Shown here in pieces: positions 52,919 through 61,211 of a stretch of DNA of 64,000 bases. This stretch comes from JAFECT01 sp036501825. Its GTDB lineage: Bacteria; Pseudomonadota; Alphaproteobacteria; Caulobacterales; Caulobacteraceae. A program made the position numbers and the translations under genes. Within the stretch, counting starts at the first letter, position 1. Each line of letters opens with the position of its first letter. The notes under the pieces are model-generated. The model was not told the origin of the DNA and searched no databases. It saw nothing but the letters and a program-made list of their open reading frames with translations. Location of the stretch: the NCBI GenBank assembly GCA_036501825.1, contig DASXZP010000027.1, forward strand, positions 265,244-329,243. The letters run 5' to 3'.

Positions 52919-53113
52919 CGCAGAGATCGCAGAGGAAGAAGAAAGTCGCGGAGATCGCAGAGAGGGCGGCGGGTCTCACTGGCGGAGTGGATTGAAGCCT
53001 CCCTATTCCGCGCCTTCGGCGCGGCTTTCTTTAAATCGTTACGCGCGACGACGGCGGCAAACGCAACATCTCTGCGCTCTCTGCGACTTTCTTCTGTCTC
53101 TGCGATCTCTGCG
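52919..53113. repeat. Inverted-repeat element with CGCAGAGAT-word arms
   Basis: Arms 52919-52964 and about 53070-53113 pair over some 44 bases with a few mismatches and one indel. They are made of the words CGCAGAGATCGCAGAG and GAAGAAAGTCGC. In the middle stands CCGCGCC-TTC-GGCGCGG (53008-53024) followed by CTTTCTTT. It fills the 222-base gap between the convergent pseF and pseG genes and may terminate both. Confidence 0.82.
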
Positions 53114-53129
53114 TTAGATTCTTTCTTCG

Positions 53130-54173
53130 TTAGCGCCGAGCGACGATCTCCAGAAACGCTTCGGCCACACGCGGTGCGCCCAGCCCATCGCACAGTTCGG
53201 CGCTTTTGGCTGCGAGACGCGCGACCCGGTCGGGACTGCGCATCAAACCCGTGAAGGCGCGGTCGAAGCTCGCGTCGAAATCCGGCGCCCGCGCGTCGGC
53301 GAGGTCGACGGCGCCGTGGTTCGCCAGCCACTTGCCCACGCCGGCTTGGTTGTCGGCCAGGACCACCAGCACGGTCGGCAGGCCCAGGGTGCAACGCTCC
53401 CACACGCTCGCCCCGCCGGCGCCGACGCAGAGGTCGGCCTGGGCCATCAGGGCGGCCATGTCCTTGACCGCGACGTGTACGCTCACGCGCGGATCGCGCG
53501 CCGCCAGGGTCTGCATCCGCGCTTCGCTGGCCGTATCGGGACCGAGCACGACATCGAGCGCCGCGTCGCCGAGGCGCGGCAGCATGCGGTCGACCACGCG
53601 CGCGGTGATCCCGCCGACGTCGGTCAGGCCCATGGCTGCGAGCACGCGTTTCACCGGCGCGCGGGCCGCGCGGCGCGTCAGGGCTTCGTGGCGCAGCTCC
53701 GCGAACCGCGGGCGCACGAAGGCGTAGTCCGGGCCGATCATCAGGCGTGCGTCCGACGGGATGAGGCCGTCGTAGTCCATCGCTTCGATGCCGGGATCAG
53801 GCTCGACGATCAGCTTGCCGTCGAGCGCGCGGTCGGCGAGATCGTCGACCACCAGCGCGGGCTTGCCGCGCGCGATGGCGCGATGCGCCTGCGCGTCGAG
53901 GCGGAAGCTGTCGAACACCAAGGCGTCGAAACCCTCCGCCGCCTCGACCGCGTGCTGCGTCAAGATCGCCGGATCGGCGTCGCGAGCGGCGACGCGTCCG
54001 ATGTCCGGCGGCGCGAACAGATCGAGAATGCCCGCGACCGGCGGCGAGGCCATGAACGCGACCTCGGCGCCCTTTGCCCGCAGGGCCTGCGCCAGGGTTA
54101 AGCAGCGCATGACGTGGCCGCCGCCGATCTCGGGGCCGGCGTCGGCGACGATGAGGATCCGCGGCGCGCTCAT
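53130..54173 (-). CDS. pseG: UDP-2,4-diacetamido-altropyranose hydrolase PseG
   Basis: The 347-residue GT28-like hydrolase begins ILIVADAGPEIGGGHVMRCLTLAQAL, the catalytic G-G-H-V-M-R-C motif of PseG, and has LVVDDLADRAL, MIGPDYAFVRPRFAELR, VLAAMGLTDVGG and CVGAGGASVWERCTLGLPTV. It removes UDP from the 2,4-diacetamido sugar before PseI acts. It converges with pseF. No PseH acetyltransferase, needed between PseC and PseG, is found in the window. Confidence 0.92.
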   Translation of the reverse strand: MSAPRILIVADAGPEIGGGHVMRCLTLAQALRAKGAEVAFMASPPVAGILDLFAPPDIGRVAARDADPAILTQHAVEAAEGFDALVFDSFRLDAQAHRAIARGKPALVVDDLADRALDGKLIVEPDPGIEAMDYDGLIPSDARLMIGPDYAFVRPRFAELRHEALTRRAARAPVKRVLAAMGLTDVGGITARVVDRMLPRLGDAALDVVLGPDTASEARMQTLAARDPRVSVHVAVKDMAALMAQADLCVGAGGASVWERCTLGLPTVLVVLADNQAGVGKWLANHGAVDLADARAPDFDASFDRAFTGLMRSPDRVARLAAKSAELCDGLGAPRVAEAFLEIVARR

Positions 54174-54182
54174 GCCCGGGAC

Positions 54183-54965
54183 CTACCAGACCGGCGGCCG
54201 TTTCTCCAGAAAGGCGCCCAGGCCCTCCGCCGCGGCGGGCTCGCCGAGGTTTTCCGTCATGGCTCCGGACGCCAGCGCATAGGCGTCGGCCAGCGCCAGC
54301 GGCGCCTGGCGTCGGAACACCGCCTTGCCGCTGCGAATCACTGCGCGCGGCTTGCCGGCGATCTGCTCAGCCCAACGGCGCGCTTCGGGCAGGGCGGCCC
54401 CCGCGGCGGTCACGCGATTGACCAGGCCGAAACGCAGCGCCGTTTCGGCGTCGATCATCTCGCCCAGCAACAGCATCTCCATCGCATGCTTGGGCGCGAT
54501 CGCGCGGGCGAGCGCGACGCCTGGCGTCGAGCAGAACAGGCCGATGTTCACCCCCGGCGTCGCGAAGCGCGCGCCCGCGCCGGCAATGGCGAGATCGCAG
54601 CTCGCGACCAGCTGACATCCCGCGGCGGTGGCCACGCCCTCGACCGCGGCGATCACCGGCTGCGGCAGGTTCACGATCGCGCGCATCACCGCGGCGCAGG
54701 CGTCGAAGGTCTTGCGCCAGGCGGCCGAACCGCCGTCGGCATCGCCGCGCCGGCTCTGCAACTCGCGCAGGTCGTGGCCCGACGAGAAGACCGGTCCGTC
54801 GGCGGCGACCACCAGCACGCGCACGCCTTCGTCGGCCGCGATCGCGTCCAGCGCGTCTTGCAGCGCCGCCAGGGTTTCGTCGGACAGGCAGTTGCGGCGC
54901 TCGGGCCGGGTGAGGGTCAGGACGGCGACAGCGCCGTCGCGGTCGAGGCGGAGGGGCTCGGTCAT
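54183..54965 (-). CDS. Enoyl-CoA hydratase/isomerase family protein
   Basis: The 260-residue crotonase-fold protein has RPERRNCLSDETLAAL, the oxyanion-hole segment FSSGHDLRELQ, and VEGVATAAGCQLVASCDLAIA with FATPGVNIGLFCSTPGVAL. The two glutamates used by classical hydratases are replaced in this subgroup (ECHDC3-like), so the reaction may not be hydration. It is followed 9 bases later by pseG on the same strand; a functional link is not evident. Confidence 0.88.
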   Translation of the reverse strand: MTEPLRLDRDGAVAVLTLTRPERRNCLSDETLAALQDALDAIAADEGVRVLVVAADGPVFSSGHDLRELQSRRGDADGGSAAWRKTFDACAAVMRAIVNLPQPVIAAVEGVATAAGCQLVASCDLAIAGAGARFATPGVNIGLFCSTPGVALARAIAPKHAMEMLLLGEMIDAETALRFGLVNRVTAAGAALPEARRWAEQIAGKPRAVIRSGKAVFRRQAPLALADAYALASGAMTENLGEPAAAEGLGAFLEKRPPVW

Positions 54966-55032
54966 GGTGCGATGTTAGCCCACTCCGAACGGGACCGCGC
55001 GACCGTCATCGAATTCAGGCTAAGCTGGCGCT

Positions 55033-57072
55033 ATGGCCCCCCTCGACGCGCCGCCGCCCGACCCGTCACCCCCGCCGCCCGCCGTGGTGGAAACGGTGAC
55101 CGTGCGCGCCGCGCGGCTGCCGCCGGCGCTGGGCGACCAGGCGTTTTCGATCATCCGGCTGGATCGCCAGGACCTGAAGGACGCGCCGCGCCTGGACGAC
55201 GCGCTGGAGCAGGTCCCGGGCGTGTCGCTGTTCCGCCGCTCGTCGAGCCTGTCGTCCAATCCGACCACCCAGGGAATCTCGTTGCGCGGGATTGCACCGT
55301 CCGGATCGAGCCGAGCCTTGGTGACCCTCGACGGTGTGCCGCAGAACGATCCTTTCGGCGGTTGGGTGATCTGGTCGGCGCTGCCGTCCGAGGACATCGA
55401 GGCGGCCAACATCGTGCGCGGCGCCGGCGCGGGACCGTATGGCGCGGGCGCCTTGACCGGCGTGGTGGCGCTGGAGGAACGCACGCCGGCGGCGGGCGAC
55501 TGGGCCGGCGACATCGCGGGCGGCTCGCTCGGCTACGCGCGCGGCGCGGGGATTATCGACGTGGCGGCAGGGCCCGGCGACCTCTACGCCGAGGCGTCGG
55601 GCGAGAGCAGCGACGGCTGGATTCCGGTGCATGCGGGGCGCGGGTTCGCCGACACGCCGGTCAGCCTGCACGATCGCCAGGGCGCCCTGCGCTGGACCGA
55701 TGATCTCGACGGCGGCGTGTTCGCGGCGCGCGCGGGCGCCTATGACGAGGACCGTGGCACGGGCACGCGCGGCGGCACGGCCCACGCCAATGGAACCGAC
55801 GAGAGTTTGAGCTGGGCCAAGGCGCCGGGCGCGGACGCCTACGGCTATCGCCTGCAGGTGTGGGCGCGGCAGTCGGGGTTTTCGCAACTGTCCCTGTCGG
55901 ACTCGCTCGGCCACACGGCCGCGACGCCGGCGGATCAGCAGTACGCGACGCCGGCGCAGGGCTTCGGTCTCAATGCCGCGATCCGCCGCGCCACCGATGC
56001 TTGGAGCTGGGAGGTCGGCGCCGACGCGCGCGCCGCCGAGGGCGAGACCGAGGAGCATTTCAAGTTCGTCTCCGGCGCCTTCACCGAGAACCGCATCGCC
56101 GGCGGCAAGAACGCGGTCGCGGGCGTCTATGCGGAGGGCGCGCGCACCGACGGGCCGTGGCTGCTCACCGCGGGCGTGCGGTTGGATGGTTGGCGCAGCT
56201 GGGACGGCAAGCGGCTGGAGACTCTGTTGTCGACCGGCGCGGCGACCCTCGACGACCGGCCGGCGGATCGCTCCGGCGTCGTGCCCACGGCGCGGTTGGG
56301 GCTGAGGCGCGATCTGGGCGACGGCTTCTACGCCCGCGCCGCGGCCTACGCCGGCTTTCGGCCGCCGTCTTTGAACGAGTTGCACCGGCCGTTCCGCGTC
56401 GGCAATACGGTGACGGAGGCGAATCCCGCGCTGCAGCCGGAGCGGCTTTACGGCGTCGAAGCGGGCGTGGGCCGTGCGACGGCTGCGACCAAGGTGGACG
56501 CGACGGTGTTCGTGAACCGGCTCGAGGATGCGGTGACCAATGTCACGCTCGGCGTTGGGCCGGGCACGTTTCCGAAGGCGGGGTTCATTCCGGCCGGGGG
56601 CGTGTTCCAGATGCGCGAGAACGCCGGCGCGGTGCAGGCGACGGGGCTGGAATTCGACGCGCGCCATACGCTGTTCGGCGACCGGCTGGTGCTGCGCGCG
56701 GCGATGTCGGGGACCGATGCTCGGGTGGACGGCGGCGATCAGGCCCCGCAGCTCACCGGCAAGCGGCCGGCCGAAGCGCCGATCTGGACCGCAACCGCGG
56801 GCGCGTCGTGGCGGGCGAGCGAACGGCTGAGTTTCGATCTCGACGCGCGCTATGAATCGAAGCGCTTCGAAGACGACCTGAACACGCGCATCATCCGCGC
56901 CTCAGTGGTGAGCGACGCGCGCGTGACCTGGGCGGTGACGCGCAACGCCGACCTGTTCGTGGCCGCCGAAAACCTGTTCGACGCCAACGAGCCGACCCAG
57001 GTCGGAACCGACGGCGTGGTCAGCTACGGGGCGCCGCGGATTTTGAGCGTCGGGGTTTCGATCCGCCGCTGA
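55033..57072 (+). CDS. TonB-dependent outer-membrane receptor without an evident signal peptide
   Basis: The 679-residue receptor has a TonB-box-like VVETVTVRA, a plug domain (RLDDALEQVPGVSLFRR, TQGISLRGIAPSGSSRALVTLDGVPQNDPFGGW in part, VRGAGAGPYGAGALTGVV), and a barrel ending in the usual VFAAENLFDANEPTQVG-like region and a terminal VGVSIRR. It should import a metal chelate, vitamin or sugar. The N-terminus MAPLDAPPPDPSPPPP has no hydrophobic export signal, and an in-frame TAA at 55021-55023 excludes extension. Its 3' end overlaps the convergent class V aminotransferase by 53 bases. Confidence 0.88.
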   Translation: MAPLDAPPPDPSPPPPAVVETVTVRAARLPPALGDQAFSIIRLDRQDLKDAPRLDDALEQVPGVSLFRRSSSLSSNPTTQGISLRGIAPSGSSRALVTLDGVPQNDPFGGWVIWSALPSEDIEAANIVRGAGAGPYGAGALTGVVALEERTPAAGDWAGDIAGGSLGYARGAGIIDVAAGPGDLYAEASGESSDGWIPVHAGRGFADTPVSLHDRQGALRWTDDLDGGVFAARAGAYDEDRGTGTRGGTAHANGTDESLSWAKAPGADAYGYRLQVWARQSGFSQLSLSDSLGHTAATPADQQYATPAQGFGLNAAIRRATDAWSWEVGADARAAEGETEEHFKFVSGAFTENRIAGGKNAVAGVYAEGARTDGPWLLTAGVRLDGWRSWDGKRLETLLSTGAATLDDRPADRSGVVPTARLGLRRDLGDGFYARAAAYAGFRPPSLNELHRPFRVGNTVTEANPALQPERLYGVEAGVGRATAATKVDATVFVNRLEDAVTNVTLGVGPGTFPKAGFIPAGGVFQMRENAGAVQATGLEFDARHTLFGDRLVLRAAMSGTDARVDGGDQAPQLTGKRPAEAPIWTATAGASWRASERLSFDLDARYESKRFEDDLNTRIIRASVVSDARVTWAVTRNADLFVAAENLFDANEPTQVGTDGVVSYGAPRILSVGVSIRR

Positions 57073-58228
57073 GGGTCTGCTTGCAGATCGAGGCGAACCG
57101 ATCGATGTCCTCGGGGTCGTGATAGAGGCCGAGGCCCACGCGCAGCACGTCGTCGCGCACGTCGGTCACCGCATTGGCTTCCAGCAGCTTGGCTTTCCAC
57201 GCGTTGGCGTCCGGATGACGGAAGGCGAGGAAGCGCGCATGCGGCTTGGCGTCGAGCGGATTGAGCAGCGTCGCGTCGCGGAACGGTCCGGCCTCGCCGG
57301 CTTCGACGAGGTCGAGGAACTGTTGCTGCAGGCCGGCCACGTGCGCCGACACCGCCGCGGTCGAGAGGCCCTCGTCGCGCAGCATCTGGAACGCGGCGTT
57401 GAAGCGATAGAGTCCGCTCGGATCGAAGGTCGCGCCTATGAAGCGCGTGGCGTCGCGCGCGAAGCCGACGCCGCCCGGCGGGCCTTCCAGGTCGGCGAAC
57501 TCGGCATACCAGCCGCTGATCTCGGGGCGCGGGCCGTAGCCCGGCGGCGCGTGCATGAAGGCGGCGCCTTCGCCGGCCATGGCGTATTTGTAGCCGCCGG
57601 CCAGGTAGAACACGCGGTCCGACGCGCGCTTGAAGTCGGTCGGGATGGCCAGAAAGCCGTGATAGCCGTCGAGCACCACCCACGGCCCGTCGGGCTTGGA
57701 CAGGCGTGCGAGGTCGGCGAGTTTTTCGAACACGCGGCCCGACTTGAAGAAGACGTGGCTGACGAAGATCAGGTCGTAGGCGCCGCTCTTGGCCTTGGCG
57801 ATGAAACGCTCGGCGAAATCGTCGAAGGGTTCGGCGGCGACCAGGTCGAGCTCAAAGGCGCCGCTCTCGGCCCAACGCGCGCCCTGGCGGCGGAAGGAGT
57901 GGAACTCGCCGTCGGTGGACAGTACGCGCAGCGGCCGCTTCGGAAACGCCGAGACCAGGCGCACCAACAGCTCATGGGTGTTCGGTGCGAACACTACGGT
58001 CTCGTGTGAGGGCAGTTTCAGTTCGGTGGCGACGTTCTTGCGCGCGGTTTCCCACACCTTGCCCATAACCTTATCCCATTTGCGGTCGGCGAAGGTCGCG
58101 GCGTCGTCCCAGGCTTCGATCTGCGCCTCGCGCGAGGCGTCGGGCCACAGGTGATGGCTGTGCGCGGCCATGTGCAGCCGCGCGGGCGCGGCGGCGAGCG
58201 CATGGGTGAACAGATGTTTGAATTTCAT
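57020..58228 (-). CDS. Kynureninase-like class V aminotransferase fold enzyme
   Basis: The 402-residue PLP enzyme has the start HMAAHSHHLWPDASREAQIEAW, VVFAPNTHELLVRLVSAFP, the pyridoxal region VVLDGYHGFLAIP and the likely Schiff-base lysine in YLAGGYKYAMAGEGAAFMHAP, then GWYAEFADLEGPPGGVGFA. It resembles kynureninase in fold and size but is divergent. It is encoded 25 bases after kynureninase-pathway kynA stands upstream on the same strand, which supports action on kynurenine; a related aminotransferase is the alternative. Confidence 0.8.
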   Translation of the reverse strand: MKFKHLFTHALAAAPARLHMAAHSHHLWPDASREAQIEAWDDAATFADRKWDKVMGKVWETARKNVATELKLPSHETVVFAPNTHELLVRLVSAFPKRPLRVLSTDGEFHSFRRQGARWAESGAFELDLVAAEPFDDFAERFIAKAKSGAYDLIFVSHVFFKSGRVFEKLADLARLSKPDGPWVVLDGYHGFLAIPTDFKRASDRVFYLAGGYKYAMAGEGAAFMHAPPGYGPRPEISGWYAEFADLEGPPGGVGFARDATRFIGATFDPSGLYRFNAAFQMLRDEGLSTAAVSAHVAGLQQQFLDLVEAGEAGPFRDATLLNPLDAKPHARFLAFRHPDANAWKAKLLEANAVTDVRDDVLRVGLGLYHDPEDIDRFASICKQTLSGGSKPRRSKSAAPRS

Positions 58229-58253
58229 GACACGGGTCTCAGGAAAGGGGGAC

Positions 58254-59045
58254 TCACAGGCGGGTGCGCAAGGACCACAGTTCGGGGAAACAGCGCCGCT
58301 CCAGCGTGCGCTGCAGATAGCCGACGCCTTCGGTGCCGCCGGTGCCGCGCTTGCGCCCGATGATACGCTCGACGGTGATCACGTGTTTGTGCCGCCAGGT
58401 CAAAAGCGCGTCGTCGAGGTCCACCAGCTTTTCCGCGAGCTGGTACAGCTCCCAGTACTTTTCGGTGTTGCGATAGACTTCGAGCCACGCGTCTTCCACT
58501 GCCGCCGACGGCTCGTACGGCTGCGAATAGTCGCGATTCAGGGTCTCAGTCGGAATCGGCAAGCCGCGCGCCGCCGCCTGGGCCAGCGCATCGTCGTAGA
58601 GGCTGGGGCCGGCCAGCGCCGCCTTCAGTTTCGCCAGCGCTTCGGGACGCTCCTCATGGAAGCGCAGGAAGCTGCCGTCCTTCAGGCCCAGCATGTATTC
58701 CAGGGTGCGGAATTGCGCCGACTGGAAACCGGAGCTGGTGCCCAGCTCGCCGCGAAAGCTCAGATAGTCCGCCGGCGTCATGGTGGCCAGGATGTCCCAG
58801 GACAGGGTCATCACCGTCCAGATGCGCGAGACCCGCGCCAGGCTCTTGTACGCCGGCTCCAGATTGCCCGAGCGGATCAGCCGCTGGGCCAGACCGATGT
58901 CGTGGATGATCTCCTTGAGCCAGAGTTCCTTGGCCTGGTGGATGACGATGAACAGCGTCTCGTCGTGGCGGTCGCTGCGCGGCCGCTGGCAGGCCAGGAG
59001 GTCGTCGAGGCCGAGGTATTCGGCATAGGTGGGCGAGGCGGTCAT
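58254..59045 (-). CDS. kynA: Tryptophan 2,3-dioxygenase
   Basis: The 263-residue heme enzyme opens the indole ring of tryptophan to N-formylkynurenine. Motifs: TYAEYLGLDDLLACQRP, ETLFIVIHQAKELWLKE, GTSSGFQSAQFR and the distal-proximal end LLTWRHKHVITVERIIG with GTGGTEGVGYL. The length is normal for bacterial TDO. It is first of a two-gene unit with the kynureninase-like gene and is divergent from an APC permease. Confidence 0.95.
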   Translation of the reverse strand: MTASPTYAEYLGLDDLLACQRPRSDRHDETLFIVIHQAKELWLKEIIHDIGLAQRLIRSGNLEPAYKSLARVSRIWTVMTLSWDILATMTPADYLSFRGELGTSSGFQSAQFRTLEYMLGLKDGSFLRFHEERPEALAKLKAALAGPSLYDDALAQAAARGLPIPTETLNRDYSQPYEPSAAVEDAWLEVYRNTEKYWELYQLAEKLVDLDDALLTWRHKHVITVERIIGRKRGTGGTEGVGYLQRTLERRCFPELWSLRTRL

Positions 59046-59206
59046 GGGGAGGGCCGTCCGGGAAGGTGGAGCGCGGGTTCTACGCCCGGGCGTCCGGGGT
59101 CCACAACGTCCCGTCTGCGGCGAAGCGCTTTCCGTTCCCCCTCAAAGCGTTCTAGGGTCCCGGTTCGGGCCGCGCCGGGGGACATTGGCGCGGCGGAGGG
59201 GACCTA

Positions 59207-60712
59207 ATGGCGAATTTCCTGACCCGGACCAAGTCGATCGACCTGGCCACGACCCACGCGGCGGACAAACAGCTGAAACCGACGCTGAGCTGGCCGCACC
59301 TGATCGCGCTGGGCGTCGGCGCCATCGTCGGCACCGGCATCTACACCCTGACCGGCATCGCCGCCGCCCTGGCGGGTCCGGGGATGATCTTCTCGTTTTT
59401 GTTGTGCGGCGTGCTCGTACTGACCGCGGCGCTCTGTTACGCCGAGATGGCGACCATGGTGCCGGCATCAGGCAGCGCCTTCACCTACAGCTATACCGCG
59501 CTCGGCGAGACGGTGGCCTGGATCATCGGCTGGGCCCTGGTGCTCGAATACGCGGTCGGCGCCGCCGCCGTCGCGGTGGGCTGGTCCGGTCACGCCAACG
59601 AGTTCCTGCACTGGGCGCACACGTCCCCATCCTTGCCCTTCCACACGCCGCTGTTGCCGGACAACCTGACCACGGGCCTGTTCGCTTCGGCCCCGATCCT
59701 CGACCTGGTCCAGGGCAAGGCGCACGTCGACATGTCCAAGGCCTTCCTCGACATCCCCGCGATGTTCATCGTGCTGGTGGTGACGGGCCTTTTGGCGCTC
59801 GGCACGCGTGAGAGTGCGACGGTCAACATCGTGCTGGTGACCATCAAGCTTGCCGCGCTGGTGATGTTCGTGGTGATCGCCGCGCCGTATTTCGACGCGC
59901 ACTACCTGAAGCCGATCGCTCCCATGGGCTGGGGGGCCACGCCGCATGCGGATGGCCGAAACTACGGGATACTCGGCGCCGCGGGCTTGGTGTTCTTCGC
60001 TTTCTACGGCTTTGACGCGGTCTCAACCGCCGCGGAAGAGACCAAGCGCCCCGAGCGCGACATGACCATCGGCATCGTAGGTTCGATGTTCGTCTGCACC
60101 ATCATCTACATCGGCGTGGCGATCACAGCGCTGGGCGCCATGTATTACACCGGCTGGGCCGACGACCGTATTCCGCTGGTCACCATCCTCAAGCATCTGA
60201 ACAGCCCGCAGGCGGCGACCTGGCTGACCGTGGCGGTGCTGGTCGCAGTGCCGACGGTGATCCTGGTGCTGCTGTACGGACAGAGCCGCATCTTCTTCGT
60301 CATGTCGCGCGACGGGCTGCTGCCGGAAGGCTTCAGCAAGGTGAACCCCAAGACCAAGACGCCGATCGCTCTGACGCTCGGCACCGGCGTGCTGGTGGCG
60401 CTGGTGGCGGGCACGGTGCCGCTCGCCGACATCGGGGTGCTGGCCAACGCGGGCACGCTGGCGGCCTTCATCGCGGTGGCGCTCAGCGTGATCGTGCTGC
60501 GGCTCAAGCAGCCCGACCGCAAGCGGGTGTTCAAGACGCCGCTGGTGTGGGTGACCGCGCCGCTGTGCGTGGTCGGCTGCGCCTATCTGTTCATCGTCGG
60601 CCTGCCGCACCTGACCCACATGCTGTTCCTGGTGTGGGGCGGCATCGGTCTGGCGTTCTACCTGCTCTACGGCGCCTGGCGTTCGAAGCTGGCGCGCGGG
60701 GAGCAGGGCTAA
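59207..60712 (+). CDS. APC-family amino acid permease
   Basis: The 501-residue protein has 12-14 membrane helices and matches the cationic amino acid transporter-like APC group: the start LIALGVGAIVGTGIYTLTGI, the YAEMATMVPASGSAFTYSYTALGE segment in part, LVFFAFYGFDAVSTAAEETKRP in part, and RIFFVMSRDGLLP. GGAGGGGACC precedes the ATG. It is divergent from kynA, separated by 161 bases, so an aromatic amino acid is a reasonable guess for the substrate, but the subfamily is broad. Confidence 0.9.
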   Translation: MANFLTRTKSIDLATTHAADKQLKPTLSWPHLIALGVGAIVGTGIYTLTGIAAALAGPGMIFSFLLCGVLVLTAALCYAEMATMVPASGSAFTYSYTALGETVAWIIGWALVLEYAVGAAAVAVGWSGHANEFLHWAHTSPSLPFHTPLLPDNLTTGLFASAPILDLVQGKAHVDMSKAFLDIPAMFIVLVVTGLLALGTRESATVNIVLVTIKLAALVMFVVIAAPYFDAHYLKPIAPMGWGATPHADGRNYGILGAAGLVFFAFYGFDAVSTAAEETKRPERDMTIGIVGSMFVCTIIYIGVAITALGAMYYTGWADDRIPLVTILKHLNSPQAATWLTVAVLVAVPTVILVLLYGQSRIFFVMSRDGLLPEGFSKVNPKTKTPIALTLGTGVLVALVAGTVPLADIGVLANAGTLAAFIAVALSVIVLRLKQPDRKRVFKTPLVWVTAPLCVVGCAYLFIVGLPHLTHMLFLVWGGIGLAFYLLYGAWRSKLARGEQG

Positions 60713-60733
60713 GGCGCTAAACTCCGGTGAGGA

Positions 60734-61156
60734 TCAGGGCCGCGACTTCTTCGGAAGGGCCTTGACCTCTTCGGGGGTCAGGTGGGCGGCCACCTTCACC
60801 GGGCAGCGCTGTTCGCCGATTCCGGACTGGCGATAGACCACGTCCGCCGGATCGCCGACGCAGATCCAGCCGCCGCCGCCGCGATCGACGATGGCGATGC
60901 GCATGGCCCAGTCGAGGTCCATGCACGGGCCGAAGGTCTCGATCCTGTAGACGTCGTTCACCGACACGCGGACGTAAAGCGTGTGCTCGTCCGGCGCCGT
61001 GAAGCCGCTCAGTTCGCTGTGATAGAAGCACGCCTTGTTGGCGGGCTTGCCGGCGCCCTTGGCGTCGGGCGCCGCCACCGCAGAGGCGGAAAGGGCGAGA
61101 AGGCTCGCCAGGGCCGAAGCCGTCAGGACAAAGCCGCTCAGAGTTGGGCCGCGCAT
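60734..61156 (-). CDS. DUF6491-like exported protein
   Basis: The 140-residue product has a signal peptide (VLTASALASLLALSASAVAA) and a mature domain with KACFYHSELSGFTAPDEHTL, YVRVSVNDVYRIETFGPCMD, LDWAMRIAI and WICVGDPADVVY, a pattern of small alphaproteobacterial exported proteins grouped as DUF6491. Four cysteines are likely paired. No function is known. It lies 55 bases upstream of the mnmC stop, on the same strand downstream of mnmC. Confidence 0.78.
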   Translation of the reverse strand: MRGPTLSGFVLTASALASLLALSASAVAAPDAKGAGKPANKACFYHSELSGFTAPDEHTLYVRVSVNDVYRIETFGPCMDLDWAMRIAIVDRGGGGWICVGDPADVVYRQSGIGEQRCPVKVAAHLTPEEVKALPKKSRP

Positions 61157-61211
61157 CGTCGGTCTCCTGTCAGGTCGCTTCCCCGTCGAACGCAGTCTAA
61201 GGCGCGACCGT

